From positions 1 to 64,000 of the forward strand of contig NZ_FYDX01000009.1 of NCBI RefSeq assembly GCF_900187455.1: a stretch of 64,000 nucleotides of DNA, given 5' to 3'. Made by a program: the position numbers and the translations under genes. This DNA is from Pseudomonas sp. Irchel 3E13 (GTDB lineage: Bacteria; Pseudomonadota; Gammaproteobacteria; Pseudomonadales; Pseudomonadaceae). Shown piece by piece: positions 8,453 through 17,304 of the stretch. The notes beneath the pieces were generated by a model. It was not told the origin of the DNA, did not search any database, and saw only the letters and a list, made by a program, of their open reading frames with translations. Every line of letters begins with the position of its first letter. The first letter of the stretch is position 1.

Positions 8453-9532
8453 ATGAACGAGAGAACCACGTCAGCAAGCTGGGCCTCCGGGATTGTCAAA
8501 GCGCTCGAGCTTGAAGGGCTCGACTGTCCTGGCCTGTTTCGCAAGCTCGGCCTGGACTTCGCCGCGTTGGATGACCCTGACGCGCGCTTCACCCAGGACT
8601 CGATGACCCGTCTCTGGCAACTGGCCGAGGAATTGTCCGGCAACCACGCCATCGGCCTGAACATGGCCCGGGTAGTGCGACCGGCGTCGTTTCATGTGGT
8701 GGGTTATGCGCTGATGTCGAGCCGGACCCTGGCCGAGGGCTTCGAGCGTCTGGTGCGTTACCAGCGGATCATTGCCGAAAGCTCCGACCTGAGCTTTCAC
8801 CTCGGCCCGGAAGGCCATGCCCTGATTCTTACCGTCCACGGCGACCATCTGCCGCCGACCCGACATAGCTCCGAAGCGTCGCTGGCCTGCGCGTTGTCGT
8901 TGTGCACCTGGTTGAGCGGGCGGGTGATCCAGCCACGGCGGGTGCTGATTCAGGGCCCGCAACCCCACGATATCGAACCCTACAAGACGGCATTTCACTC
9001 GCCGCTGGTGTTTGGCGCGCCCTATGACGCGCTGATCTTCGATCCGCAAGACCTGCAGGCGCCGCTACCCACCGCCAACGAGGCAATGGCGACCCTGCAC
9101 GACCGCTTCGCCGGGGAATACCTGGCGCGTTTCTCCGAAAGCCGGGTGACCCACCGCGCTCGCCAGGTGTTGTGCCGGGTGCTGCCGCAGGGCGAACCCA
9201 AGCGCGAACTCGTGGCCCAGGCGTTGCACCTGTCCCAGCGCACCTTGCAGCGTCGTTTGCAGGAGGAGGGCACCAGCTTCCAGGCCCTGCTGGATGACAC
9301 CCGGCGCGAACTGGCCGAGCAGTACCTGGCCCAGCCGGGTATGACCCTGCTGGAAACGGCCTATTTGTTGGGATTCGCCGACCCGAGCAATTTCTTCCGG
9401 GCCTTTCGCCGCTGGTTCGATGTCACCCCCGGCGAATACCGCGCCCGCCGCCACGGACTGAACCAGCCCGAGGCGGCGCAAGCGCCGGTCAGTGACGCCA
9501 GAACGCCGGCATACATAGAACCAGCACAGTAA
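8453..9532 (+). CDS. AraC-family regulator, OruR-like (Arabinose_bd plus HTH)
   Basis: 359 residues from ATG 8453. The N-terminal Arabinose_bd-type sensor (about 20-200) includes FHVVGYALMSSRTLAEGFER. The C-terminal AraC DNA-binding domain has ELVAQALHLSQRTLQRRLQE and TLLETAYLLGFADPSNFFRA, followed by TPGEYRARR. The architecture is that of OruR/ArgR-like Pseudomonas regulators. Its last 44 bp overlap the 3' end of trkH on the other strand. The target is unknown. Confidence 0.85.
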   Translation: MNERTTSASWASGIVKALELEGLDCPGLFRKLGLDFAALDDPDARFTQDSMTRLWQLAEELSGNHAIGLNMARVVRPASFHVVGYALMSSRTLAEGFERLVRYQRIIAESSDLSFHLGPEGHALILTVHGDHLPPTRHSSEASLACALSLCTWLSGRVIQPRRVLIQGPQPHDIEPYKTAFHSPLVFGAPYDALIFDPQDLQAPLPTANEAMATLHDRFAGEYLARFSESRVTHRARQVLCRVLPQGEPKRELVAQALHLSQRTLQRRLQEEGTSFQALLDDTRRELAEQYLAQPGMTLLETAYLLGFADPSNFFRAFRRWFDVTPGEYRARRHGLNQPEAAQAPVSDARTPAYIEPAQ

Positions 9533-10943
9533 TGATCTCCAGGCGGCCGAGCAGCATGCCGCCGGCAAGGATCCACTTGGCGGCGTCCGGCAGGGTGGCG
9601 AAGTTGCCCGCCGGGCCGATGGTCTCGCCAAGGCCGGGGCCGACGCCGGACACGGTGCTGGCGGCGCCGGTCAGCGCGGTCATCCAGTCGACGCCGAGCA
9701 GCGACAGCAGCAGGGCGATCACGCAGATGGTGATGGCGAAGAAGAACGAGAAGGTCAGGATCGAGCGGACGATCTCTTCGTCGAGACGGTGACCGTTGTA
9801 TTTCTGCTTGATCACCGCCCGCGGGTGGATCAACTGGTTCAGCGAGGCTTTGAGCAGGATGTAGGCGACCTGAAAACGGAAGATCTTGATGCCGCCCGCG
9901 GTCGAGCCCGAGCAGCCACCGATGAAGCCCAGGTAGAAAAACAGCATCAGCGAGAAGTTGCCCCACAGGCTGTAGTCGCCCAGGGCGAAGCCGGTGGTGG
10001 TGACCACCGAGGTGACGTTCAGTGCGACGTGGCGCAGGGCGTCGAGCCAGTGCAGCTTGGTGGTGGCCCAGTACCAGGTGCCGAGCACCAGCCAGGTCAC
10101 CACCAGCAACAGCAGCAGGCCCTGGACCTGCTGGTCCTTGATCAGCGCCTTGCGGTTGCCGCGCAGGGTTGCCACGTAGAGGGTGAACGGCACGCTGCCG
10201 CAGATCATCACCACCACCGCGACCCAATGCACCGCCGGCTGTTGCCACTTGGCCAGGGACAAGTCCGAGGTGGAGAACCCACCGGTGGAAATCGCCGACA
10301 TGGCGTGGTTGATCGCATCGAACGGGTTCATGCCCGCCAGCCAGAAGGCCAGGCCGCCGACCGCGGTGATGCCGATGTACACCAGCACGATGGACTTGGC
10401 GACCATGTGCGAACGCGGCATGACCTTCTCGGAGCGGTCCGACGACTCGGTCTGGAACAGGCGCATGCCACCGATGCGCAGCAGCGGCAGGATCGCCACC
10501 GCCATGCCGATGAAGCCGATACCGCCGAGCCAGTGCAGCAGCGAGCGCCACATCAGGATCCCCGGCGACATGCTGTCCAGGCCGCTGAGCACCGTGGCGC
10601 CGGTGGCGGTGATGCCGGACATGCTTTCGAAGAAGGCGTCGGTGTAGCTGATGTGCTGGGTCAGCAGGAACGGCAGTGCGGCGAATATACACACCACCAG
10701 CCAACTGCTGACGGTCAGCAGGTACATGTCCCGCGGGCGCAGATGCACGTGTTCCGGCCGGCCGGGAATCACCAGCGCGAGGCCCGCGATGAAGGTGATG
10801 AGGCTGGACCAGAGGAACGACGGCATGTCGCTGGTGCGTTCGAAGATGACCAGCGTCGCCATCGGCACGACCATGCTGACCGCCAGAGTGATGAGGAAGA
10901 TGCCGATAATGAAACCGATGATCCTTAAGGTCGGCAACGCCAT
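9489..10943 (-). CDS. trkH: Trk-type potassium uptake protein TrkH
   Basis: 484 residues, the usual TrkH length. Inner-membrane K+ translocating subunit that works with TrkA. The four pore-loop motifs of the SKT fold are present: GITATGATV, ISTGGFST, VTTTGFALG and TVSGVGPGLG, along with the conserved FIGGCSGSTAGGIK segment. No partner trkA lies nearby, as is normal. The gene converges with, and overlaps, the AraC gene 8453-9532. Confidence 0.92.
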   Translation of the reverse strand: MALPTLRIIGFIIGIFLITLAVSMVVPMATLVIFERTSDMPSFLWSSLITFIAGLALVIPGRPEHVHLRPRDMYLLTVSSWLVVCIFAALPFLLTQHISYTDAFFESMSGITATGATVLSGLDSMSPGILMWRSLLHWLGGIGFIGMAVAILPLLRIGGMRLFQTESSDRSEKVMPRSHMVAKSIVLVYIGITAVGGLAFWLAGMNPFDAINHAMSAISTGGFSTSDLSLAKWQQPAVHWVAVVVMICGSVPFTLYVATLRGNRKALIKDQQVQGLLLLLVVTWLVLGTWYWATTKLHWLDALRHVALNVTSVVTTTGFALGDYSLWGNFSLMLFFYLGFIGGCSGSTAGGIKIFRFQVAYILLKASLNQLIHPRAVIKQKYNGHRLDEEIVRSILTFSFFFAITICVIALLLSLLGVDWMTALTGAASTVSGVGPGLGETIGPAGNFATLPDAAKWILAGGMLLGRLEIITVLVLCMPAFWRH

Positions 10944-11072
10944 GTGATCTGCTCTGACTCGAAACGGAAGGGCGCCATTCTACCTGCGGGCCTTTTTAAG
11001 TAAACGTCGCTGTGGTGTTTGATCGGCAGGGCACTAGAATGGGCCCTCATTTTTCGACCTGGAGGGTAGCCG

Positions 11073-11627
11073 ATGGAGGCTCTCGACGTTTTGCTCAACC
11101 GTGTTTCCGTTCCGCGCCTGACGGACCCGGCGCCCAACGCCGCCCAGCGTGAAGGCCTGTTCCAGGCGGCCTTGCGTGCACCGGATCACGGCCAGTTGCG
11201 GCCTTGGCGTTTCCTCACGGTCGAAGGCGAGGCGCGGGCCCGTCTGGGCGAGCTGTTCGCCGAAGTGGTCGCGCTCAAGGGTGATGCTACCGAAGCCGCC
11301 CTCGACAAGGCGCGCGCCATGCCACTGCGGGCGCCGCTGCTGGTGCTGGTGATTGCCCGGACCCAGGAACACTTCAAGGTGCCGGTGTCCGAGCAGGTGC
11401 TGGCGGCGGGGTGTGCCGCCCACGGGATTTTGCTGGCGGCCCATGCGCAAGGCATCGGCGCGGTGTGGCGGACCGGCGAGATGGCCTACTCGGCGCATGT
11501 GGCCAAGGGCCTGGGTCTGGAAGCGGGGGAAGAGTTGATTGGCTTCCTGTACCTCGGCACGCCAATGGGTGAGCCGCGGACTGCGCCGGTATTGAAGACC
11601 GAGGACTTTGTCAGCGCCTGGGGCTGA
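11073..11627 (+). CDS. YdjA-like nitroreductase
   Basis: 184 residues with GGAGG upstream of ATG 11073. FMN-dependent nitroreductase fold of the minimal YdjA type: RVSVPRLTDPAP at the start, APDHGQLRPWRF (FMN phosphate-binding Arg/His), GCAAHGILLAAHAQGIGAVW and a final FLYLGTP. It reduces nitro or quinone compounds with NAD(P)H; the natural substrate is unknown. Convergent with cpxS. Confidence 0.87.
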   Translation: MEALDVLLNRVSVPRLTDPAPNAAQREGLFQAALRAPDHGQLRPWRFLTVEGEARARLGELFAEVVALKGDATEAALDKARAMPLRAPLLVLVIARTQEHFKVPVSEQVLAAGCAAHGILLAAHAQGIGAVWRTGEMAYSAHVAKGLGLEAGEELIGFLYLGTPMGEPRTAPVLKTEDFVSAWG

Positions 11628-11681
11628 TTTCCGGGCTCATCGCGACGGCTAGGCGTGCCGAACCGTCGCGAACGCTACAAA

Positions 11682-13022
11682 TCAGGCACCCCCACCCGCC
11701 TGAACCGGCAATACCAGCGTCGCCACAAACCCGCCCTGCGGGTGGTTGGCCAACTGCAAACTCCCGCCATGCCGCTCCGCCGCCCGCCGCGCAATCGCCA
11801 GGCCCAGACCATGCCCCGGCGCACTCTGCCCAGGTGCACGGAAAAACGGCTCGCCCAACTGCTCCAGATGCTCCGGCGCCACGCCCGGCCCGTGATCGCG
11901 CACGCTGATGACGATCCGCTCGCCCTCCTGTAATGCCGTGACCTCGATCGGTCGACCTTCCGGACTGAAGCGCAAGGCATTGCGCAGCAGGTTGTCCAGC
12001 GCCCGCTCCACCATCGTCGGCCAGCCCTGAAGCGTGAGGCCCGGGGCGTCCTGGATCTGGATCTCCTGCTCCGGCGCGCTCAGTTGCGCGTCCTTGCACA
12101 CGCTGTTCAACAGCGCATTGAGGTCGACGGGCTCGGCGTGGGCATGCTCGGCATCGACCCGCGCCAGCACCAGGATCTCGCTGATCAAGGCTTCCAGCCG
12201 GTCGCACTCGCGGGTCAGGCGTGGCCAGTAGGTTTCCCGTTGTTCCGGTTCCGCTCGCTCGGCCAAGGCCAGGGCGATGCGCAACCGTGCCAATGGCGAA
12301 CGCAACTCATGGGAAACGTCGCGCAACAATTGGCGCTGGCTGCCGATCAGGCTTTGCAGGCGTGAGCCCATGCGGTTGAAGTCGTTGGCCAGAACGCCGA
12401 ATTCATCACGACGGCTGGCCAGCCGCGCCAGGCTGTTCTGCTGGTAGCTGGCCTGGCCGAGGTCATGTACCGCACCGCGCAGGCGACTGAGCGGGCGGGT
12501 AATGGACAGCGTGACCAGCAGGCTGAACAGGGTCAGCACCACCAAGGTGATGCCCAGTGCACTCAGGGGCCAGATCAGGCTCTCGCGGTGCCAGGCATCC
12601 AGTTCGGGATGCGGGATGCGATAAATCAACAGGTAGGTAGTGCCGCTGCCGGGGCTGGTGTATTCCTCGGTGAGGCGGCGCCAGGGCAGCGGGCGATCGT
12701 CATTGCCTTGCCGCGCTTCGAACACCGCCGCCCGGCGCGGGAACGTACCCGGTACCACGGCTTCGCCGGCCTCGTTGAGCACCTGCGTATCGATGTGGTA
12801 GCGGTGTTTGCGTTGTTCGAGGTAGCGCTGGGCGATTTCCGGGCCTTGCTGCTCGTAGCGCTCTGCCCAGTTTTTCGCCAGAACGTTGAGTCCCGGATGA
12901 CGACTGAGAATCCAGGCGTCCTGGTTGAGTGTGTGCCCGAGCAGGATCGACAGACCGGCGACCAGGGCGATGGCGAGCCAGAAGCTGGCCAGGATACGCC
13001 AGAACAGTGAACGCAAGGGCAA
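11682..13022 (-). CDS. cpxS: Two-component sensor histidine kinase, CpxA-like
   Basis: 446 residues. A first membrane helix (8-30), a periplasmic sensor (about 31-150), a second helix (about 150-174), HAMP, a dimerisation domain with phosphoacceptor His238 in DVSHELRSPLARLR, and an ATPase domain with DNLLRNALRFSPEG, DHGPGVAPEHL and GHGLGLAIARR. It follows the Spy/CpxP-like gene and the response regulator on the same strand, the order of the P. aeruginosa PA3204-PA3206 locus, so it is assigned as the Cpx-type envelope-stress kinase. Confidence 0.85.
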   Translation of the reverse strand: MPLRSLFWRILASFWLAIALVAGLSILLGHTLNQDAWILSRHPGLNVLAKNWAERYEQQGPEIAQRYLEQRKHRYHIDTQVLNEAGEAVVPGTFPRRAAVFEARQGNDDRPLPWRRLTEEYTSPGSGTTYLLIYRIPHPELDAWHRESLIWPLSALGITLVVLTLFSLLVTLSITRPLSRLRGAVHDLGQASYQQNSLARLASRRDEFGVLANDFNRMGSRLQSLIGSQRQLLRDVSHELRSPLARLRIALALAERAEPEQRETYWPRLTRECDRLEALISEILVLARVDAEHAHAEPVDLNALLNSVCKDAQLSAPEQEIQIQDAPGLTLQGWPTMVERALDNLLRNALRFSPEGRPIEVTALQEGERIVISVRDHGPGVAPEHLEQLGEPFFRAPGQSAPGHGLGLAIARRAAERHGGSLQLANHPQGGFVATLVLPVQAGGGA

Positions 13023-13040
13023 TCCCTCTAATGACAGAAG

Positions 13041-13064
13041 CCCGGCCTGCGTGAGCAGACCGGG
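13041..13064. other. Intercistronic hairpin between cpxP-like gene and cpxS
   Basis: The arms CCCGGCCTGC (13041-13050) and GCAGACCGGG (13055-13064) pair with one mismatch around a GTGA loop. It has no T-run. It lies in the 60-bp gap and could stabilise the upstream message or limit read-through into the kinase gene. Confidence 0.5.
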
Positions 13065-13082
13065 TGGGGACGGTGTGACAGC

Positions 13083-13502
13083 TTACTGGGCCTTCTTGCC
13101 GTTTTCAGCTTTCCAGGCCTGGAACTGTTGCCATTCGGCGCGGCGTTCCTCGCGTTTTTTCTGCAGTTCGTCGAACTGTTTCTGCTGCTCTGGCTTGAGC
13201 AGGGCGCGAATGTCTGCCTGGGTCTTGTCCTGTTTGGCCTTGAGCTCGTCCTTCATGGCTTTCTGCTCGGCGGCCGGCAGTTTGTCCAGGTAGCGCTGGG
13301 TGACATCGCGGCGGTTCTTCATTTCTTCGCCCATCAGCTTGCCAACTTGCTGGCGCTGCTCGCGGGACAGGTCCAGTTGGGCGAAAGGCGCGTCACCGCG
13401 GTGGTGCTCGCCGTGGCGTGGACCTGGGCCGCCTTCGGGCATGGCCATGGCGACGGTGGGCAGGGCGGCAGCGAACATCAGGGCGATAAGGGTCTTGCGC
13501 AT
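13083..13502 (-). CDS. Spy/CpxP-family periplasmic stress protein
   Basis: 139 residues with a signal peptide (KTLIALMFAAALPTVAMA). The mature part is almost all helix, rich in Lys, Arg, Glu and Gln, with two LTxxQ-type motifs (LDLSREQRQQ and LLKPEQQKQF), the signature of CpxP/Spy. Family members are periplasmic chaperones and negative modulators of the Cpx kinase. It stands between the regulator and kinase genes with 126 bp and 60 bp spacers. Confidence 0.88.
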   Translation of the reverse strand: MRKTLIALMFAAALPTVAMAMPEGGPGPRHGEHHRGDAPFAQLDLSREQRQQVGKLMGEEMKNRRDVTQRYLDKLPAAEQKAMKDELKAKQDKTQADIRALLKPEQQKQFDELQKKREERRAEWQQFQAWKAENGKKAQ

Positions 13503-13628
13503 GGTGTCTCTCCTATCTGTAGGCCGGTCGTTACCGGATGTGGCCAGTCTATGGAGATCAAGGTCAGCGGCGGTCAGCCAAGGGTAAAGCCTGGGTAAAG
13601 ACCGCCGGGAACCTGACTGACACAGCGC

Positions 13629-14306
13629 TTACAGGCTGTAGTAGTAGCCGCGGCTGCGCAGCGCGACGATGCGCGGGCGGCCGTCGGGGTGGGGGCCGAT
13701 CTTCTTGCGCAGGTTGCTGACGTGCATGTCGAGGCTGCGGTCGTAGAGCGTCAGCTTGCGGCCCAGGGCGATCTGCGCCAGTTCCTGCTTGTCCAGCGGC
13801 TCGCCGGGCTGGCGGAGCAGGGCTTCGAGGATGCGGCTTTCGGAGAGGGTCAGGGTCAGCTCGCGTTCGTCGATCTCGACCACGCCACGCGCCGGGCTGA
13901 AGTTCAGGTCGCCAATTTCAAGCTGGCTCGGTGCTGCGGGGGCATGGCTGCGGCGTAATACGGCGCGCAGGCGGGCGGTCAGTTCGCGAGGGTCGCAGGG
14001 TTTGGCCAGGTAATCGTCGGCGCCCAGTTCCAGGCCGAGGATGCGGTCCAGTGGTTCGCCGCGGGCCGACAGCATCAGCACCGGCAACTCGGGGTGCTCG
14101 CTGCGCAACTGCTTGAGCAACTCCAGGCCGCTGCCGTCGGGCAGCATCACATCCAGCACCACCGCTGCCGGAGCCTGTTCGGCCAGGGCTTTGCGGGCGC
14201 TCTGGCCATCGTGGCAGGCACGGACCTGGAACCCTTCCTGGCTCAGCCAGTGGGCGAGCAACTCGCAGAGTTCCTGGTCGTCGTCAATCAGTAACAGCTC
14301 ACTCAT
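13629..14306 (-). CDS. cpxR: OmpR-family response regulator, CpxR-like
   Basis: 225 residues. Receiver domain with acidic pocket Asp8-Asp10, phosphoacceptor Asp52 (VVLDVMLPDGSG), and a C-terminal winged helix ending KIGPHPDGRPRIVALRSRGY. The first gene with the coiled-coil membrane protein lies 7 bp upstream. It probably pairs with the kinase at 11682-13022 and activates this operon among envelope-stress genes. Confidence 0.88.
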   Translation of the reverse strand: MSELLLIDDDQELCELLAHWLSQEGFQVRACHDGQSARKALAEQAPAAVVLDVMLPDGSGLELLKQLRSEHPELPVLMLSARGEPLDRILGLELGADDYLAKPCDPRELTARLRAVLRRSHAPAAPSQLEIGDLNFSPARGVVEIDERELTLTLSESRILEALLRQPGEPLDKQELAQIALGRKLTLYDRSLDMHVSNLRKKIGPHPDGRPRIVALRSRGYYYSL

Positions 14307-14313
14307 GTCTCAC

Positions 14314-14706
14314 TCAATTCAACCATTGCTTGCGCCTTCTGTGGCTACCGCTGACAAAGATACCGCAGAGCACGGCGATCAGGGTGACCGCGCTGCCGAT
14401 CACGAACCATTGCTGCTGATCGGTCAGCAGTTTAGGGGCCGTGCTGGCCTGAGACTCCTTGAGCATCAGCTTGAGGCGCTGGTTTTCCTGGCGTAGTCGG
14501 CCCAGTTGCGCGTTTTCGCGCTCGCTGTCGGTATTTTGCAGTTGCTGGGTCAGTGCTTCGCGTTGAAGCTCGCTCTCTTTCAGTCGCTGCTGCAACTCGG
14601 TGATCTGGCTGCCCGCACTCAGCGACAGCGGTGTGGCCTCTTCGGCCTGGGTGAACGGGCTCAGCAACAACAGGCACAGCAGCATGGACAACGGACCTTG
14701 ACGCAT
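14314..14706 (-). CDS. Coiled-coil inner-membrane protein of unknown function
   Basis: 130 residues with AGGAG 6 bases before ATG 14706. A signal-like N-terminus (SMLLCLLLLSPFTQAEE), then a heptad-rich coiled coil (about 35-85), one membrane helix (FVIGSAVTLIAVLCGIFV) and a basic tail. It recalls the C-terminal half of the TIGR04211 SH3-domain proteins but has no SH3 domain. It is only 7 bp upstream of cpxR and therefore probably cotranscribed with the stress regulon. Confidence 0.8.
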   Translation of the reverse strand: MRQGPLSMLLCLLLLSPFTQAEEATPLSLSAGSQITELQQRLKESELQREALTQQLQNTDSERENAQLGRLRQENQRLKLMLKESQASTAPKLLTDQQQWFVIGSAVTLIAVLCGIFVSGSHRRRKQWLN

Positions 14707-14779
14707 CGGAACTCCTGTAATTCCAGTCGAGTGTTCAGGGTGTTGTCGGCCGCGCGATGAGAATAATGAGCAACTGCCC

Positions 14780-14826
14780 CGATTAAAAACGGGGCACGGC
14801 GCGCCAGGCTCGGCCGGCGCGCCGTG
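14780..14826 (-). terminator. Rho-independent terminator of the yciB-yciI unit
   Basis: 11-bp perfect arms at 14795-14805 and 14816-14826. On the minus strand the stem is followed, after a short CCCCG, by a run of five T. It begins 4 bp past the yciI stop. Confidence 0.75.
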
Positions 14827-14830
14827 GGTG

Positions 14831-15130
14831 TTACGGCAGGACTTGCTTGAAGGGCTTGACGATGACGTTGTCGTAGACGCCGGCGGCGATGTACGGGTCG
14901 GCGTCGGCCCAGGCCTGGGCGGCGTGCAGCGAGTCGAACTCGGCGACGATCAGGCTACCGCTGAAACCGGCGGCGCCCGGATCGTTGCTGTCGATGGCCG
15001 GGTGCGGGCCGGCCAGGACGATGCGTCCTTCAGCCTTCAGTTGTTGCAGGCGCTCCAGGTGCGCCGGGCGTGCGGCCAGGCGGTTTTCCAGCGAGTTGGC
15101 AACATCGGTGGCGATGATGGCGTAGAGCAT
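14831..15130 (-). CDS. yciI: YciI-like protein
   Basis: 99 residues from ATG 15130 (GAGGA just upstream). A dimeric alpha-beta barrel fold with the family marks AIIATDVANSLENRLAARPAHL, the conserved His-Asp region GPHPAIDSND and the end DPYIAAGVYDNVIVKPF. Function is not established for the family; a peroxidase-like or dehydrochlorinase activity has been proposed for some members. It follows yciB with a one-base gap. Confidence 0.85.
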   Translation of the reverse strand: MLYAIIATDVANSLENRLAARPAHLERLQQLKAEGRIVLAGPHPAIDSNDPGAAGFSGSLIVAEFDSLHAAQAWADADPYIAAGVYDNVIVKPFKQVLP

Positions 15131-15131
15131 G

Positions 15132-15728
15132 TCATTCCTCGGGTTTGGGAGTGGTGGGGTCGCTGTCGTGCATGTGACGGGACAGGTAGACACCCTGGCC
15201 GACCAGGAACAGCACGGTCATGCCCAGGCTGCCGAACACTTTGAAGTCGACCCAGAAGTCCTGGAACGTGAAGGCGACGAACAGGTTGGCCGCGCCGCAG
15301 ATCAGGAAGAAGGCGATCCAGGCCAGGTTCAGGCGGGTCCAGACCGGGTCCGGGAGGGTCAGCGCGTGGCCCATGATGCGCTTGATCAGCACCTTGTCGC
15401 CGACGAAGTGACTGCCGAGGAACGCCAGGGCGAACAGCCAGTTGACCACCGGGGCTTTCCACTTGAGGAAGGTTTCGCTGTGGAAGGCCAGCGTCAGGCC
15501 GCCGAACACCAGGCAGGCGACCAGGGTCAGCCATTGGCCTTTTTCCAGCTTGCGCTGGCGGATGAGCAGGGTGCCGTAGACCACCAGCGAGCTGATGATC
15601 AGCACTGCGGTGGCGCTGTAGATGCCGCCCAGGCTGAAGCTCTGGCCGGCGACGTCGACGACGCGGGGATCGAGTTTGTAGACGATGAAAAACAGGAGCA
15701 GCGGGATGAAATCGATGAATTGTTTCAC
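15132..15728 (-). CDS. yciB: Inner membrane-spanning protein YciB (septation protein A)
   Basis: 198 residues from GTG 15728, where the family begins KQFIDFIPLLLFF; the longer ATG-started frame adds an untypical 13 residues. Five to six membrane helices, the GDKVLIKRIMG loop and WTRLNLAWIAFFL are diagnostic. It affects cell-envelope and septum assembly. Operon with yciI; divergent from rnm. Confidence 0.9.
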   Translation of the reverse strand: MKQFIDFIPLLLFFIVYKLDPRVVDVAGQSFSLGGIYSATAVLIISSLVVYGTLLIRQRKLEKGQWLTLVACLVFGGLTLAFHSETFLKWKAPVVNWLFALAFLGSHFVGDKVLIKRIMGHALTLPDPVWTRLNLAWIAFFLICGAANLFVAFTFQDFWVDFKVFGSLGMTVLFLVGQGVYLSRHMHDSDPTTPKPEE

Positions 15729-15795
15729 GGTGGCAGCCAGGAGCGGGATGTGTCGGCATAATAACAAACCTCAATGAGAGGGAAAGCGTCACCCC

Positions 15796-16659
15796 ATGAA
15801 TGTTGATCTGCACTGCCACAGCACCGCGTCAGACGGCTCGCTGACTCCCACCGATCTGGTTGCCCGCGCCTATGAACAGGGCGTCCGGATGATGGCCCTG
15901 ACCGACCACGACACCCTCGAAGGCCAGCTTGAGGCCCGCGAGGCGATGCACGCGCGCGGCATGCAATGGGTCAGCGGGATCGAGCTGTCGTGTACCTGGT
16001 CGGGCGTCACCATCCACGTCCTGGGTTACGGATTCCCGCTGGATGCCCCGCCGTTGCTGGAGGCCGTCGAGTCCCTGCACCGCGGCCGCTGGCTGCGCGC
16101 CGAGGAAATAAGCCGGCGCCTGGCGGCCAAGGGCATGCCCGGCGCGCTGGAAGGCGCGCGGGCGATCCAGCAGGCGCTCGGTGACAGCGGCAACGCGCCG
16201 GCGCGCCCGCATTTCGCCGACTTCCTGATCAGCGCCGGCTACGTCAAGGACCGCGCCGAAGCGTTCCGCAAATGGCTCGGCGCCGGCAAGCTGGGTGACG
16301 TCAAGCTGCACTGGCCGACCCTCGACGACACGGTAGAGACCCTGCGCGCCGCTGGCGCCTGGGTCAGCCTGGCCCATCCGATGCATTACGAACTCACCCG
16401 CAGCAAGCGCCGCCGGCTGATTGCCGACTATATTCAAGCAGGGGGACAGGCGCTTGAAGTGGTCAACGGCATGCAGCCGGCCGAACAGGTCGGCACGTTG
16501 TCCATCCTGACCCGTGAGTTCGGTCTGCTGGCCAGTGCTGGCAGCGACTTCCATGGCCCGGGCACCTGGTCCGAAATCGGTGTCTACCGGCCTCTGCCGG
16601 AGGATCTGCCACCTCTGTGGCGTCGATTCAAACATGAGCAGCCATCCGCGGCCGTCTGA
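15796..16659 (+). CDS. rnm: RNase AM / 3',5'-nucleoside bisphosphate phosphatase (PHP domain)
   Basis: 287 residues. PHP metal-site motifs are clear: VDLHCHSTASDGSL at the N-terminus, ALTDHDTLEG, GIELSCTW, SLAHPMHY and AGSDFHGP. The E. coli homologue YciV (RNase AM) trims 5' ends of rRNAs and hydrolyses nucleoside bisphosphates. First gene of a plus-strand run with yciO, scpA, scpB and rluB. Confidence 0.88.
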   Translation: MNVDLHCHSTASDGSLTPTDLVARAYEQGVRMMALTDHDTLEGQLEAREAMHARGMQWVSGIELSCTWSGVTIHVLGYGFPLDAPPLLEAVESLHRGRWLRAEEISRRLAAKGMPGALEGARAIQQALGDSGNAPARPHFADFLISAGYVKDRAEAFRKWLGAGKLGDVKLHWPTLDDTVETLRAAGAWVSLAHPMHYELTRSKRRRLIADYIQAGGQALEVVNGMQPAEQVGTLSILTREFGLLASAGSDFHGPGTWSEIGVYRPLPEDLPPLWRRFKHEQPSAAV

Positions 16660-16672
16660 ACAGGAAGACAAT

Positions 16673-17302
16673 GTGAGTCAATTTTTCCAGATACATCCGG
16701 AGAATCCGCAGCCGCGCCTGATAAAACAGGCCGTCGAGATTATCCGCAAGGGCGGGGTGGTGGTGTATCCCACCGACTCCTCCTACGCGATGGGTTGCCA
16801 GATCGGCGACAAGAACGCCGTGGAGCGGGTACGTCAGTTGCGCAAGCTGGACAAGAACCACAACTTCACGCTGATCTGCTGCGACATGTCGCAACTGGGG
16901 CTGTTCGCCAAGATCGACACCGGCACCTTCCGCCTGCTCAAGGCCCATGTGCCGGGGCCTTACACGTTCATCCTCAACGCCACCCGCGAGGTGCCGCGCC
17001 TGCTCTTGCATGAAAAGCGCCGCACCATCGGCCTGCGCGTGCCGGACCATCCTATCGCCCTTGCGCTGCTGGAAGAACTCGGCGAGCCGCTGATGAGCGT
17101 CAGCCTGGTGATGCCCGGCGAGTCCGAGCCGATGACCGATCCCTATGAAATGCGCCAGGCGCTCGAGCACCACGTCGACCTGATCATCGACGGCGGTTTC
17201 GGCGGCCTGAAAGCCTCTACCGTGATCAATTTGTCCGGAGACGAGCCGGAAGTCATACGGGTCGGTTGCGGCGACCCTGCGCCTTTCATGGTCGAAGCGT
17301 GA
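16673..17302 (+). CDS. yciO: YciO, L-threonylcarbamoyladenylate synthase family
   Basis: 209 residues from GTG 16673, with AGGAAG at 16662-16667; an in-frame ATG at 16634 would overlap rnm. YrdC/TsaC fold with the nucleotide-binding entry GGVVVYPTDSSYAMGC, KNHNFTLICCDMSQLG, GPYTFILNAT and RTIGLRVPDHP. YciO is a paralogue of the tRNA t6A enzyme TsaC with weak activity; the essential TsaC is encoded elsewhere. Confidence 0.88.
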   Translation: MSQFFQIHPENPQPRLIKQAVEIIRKGGVVVYPTDSSYAMGCQIGDKNAVERVRQLRKLDKNHNFTLICCDMSQLGLFAKIDTGTFRLLKAHVPGPYTFILNATREVPRLLLHEKRRTIGLRVPDHPIALALLEELGEPLMSVSLVMPGESEPMTDPYEMRQALEHHVDLIIDGGFGGLKASTVINLSGDEPEVIRVGCGDPAPFMVEA

Positions 17303-17304
17303 GC

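Noticed and set aside
9789..10928. 379-codon frame antisense to trkH
   Set aside because: His/Gln/Arg-rich nonsense composition typical of antisense frames.
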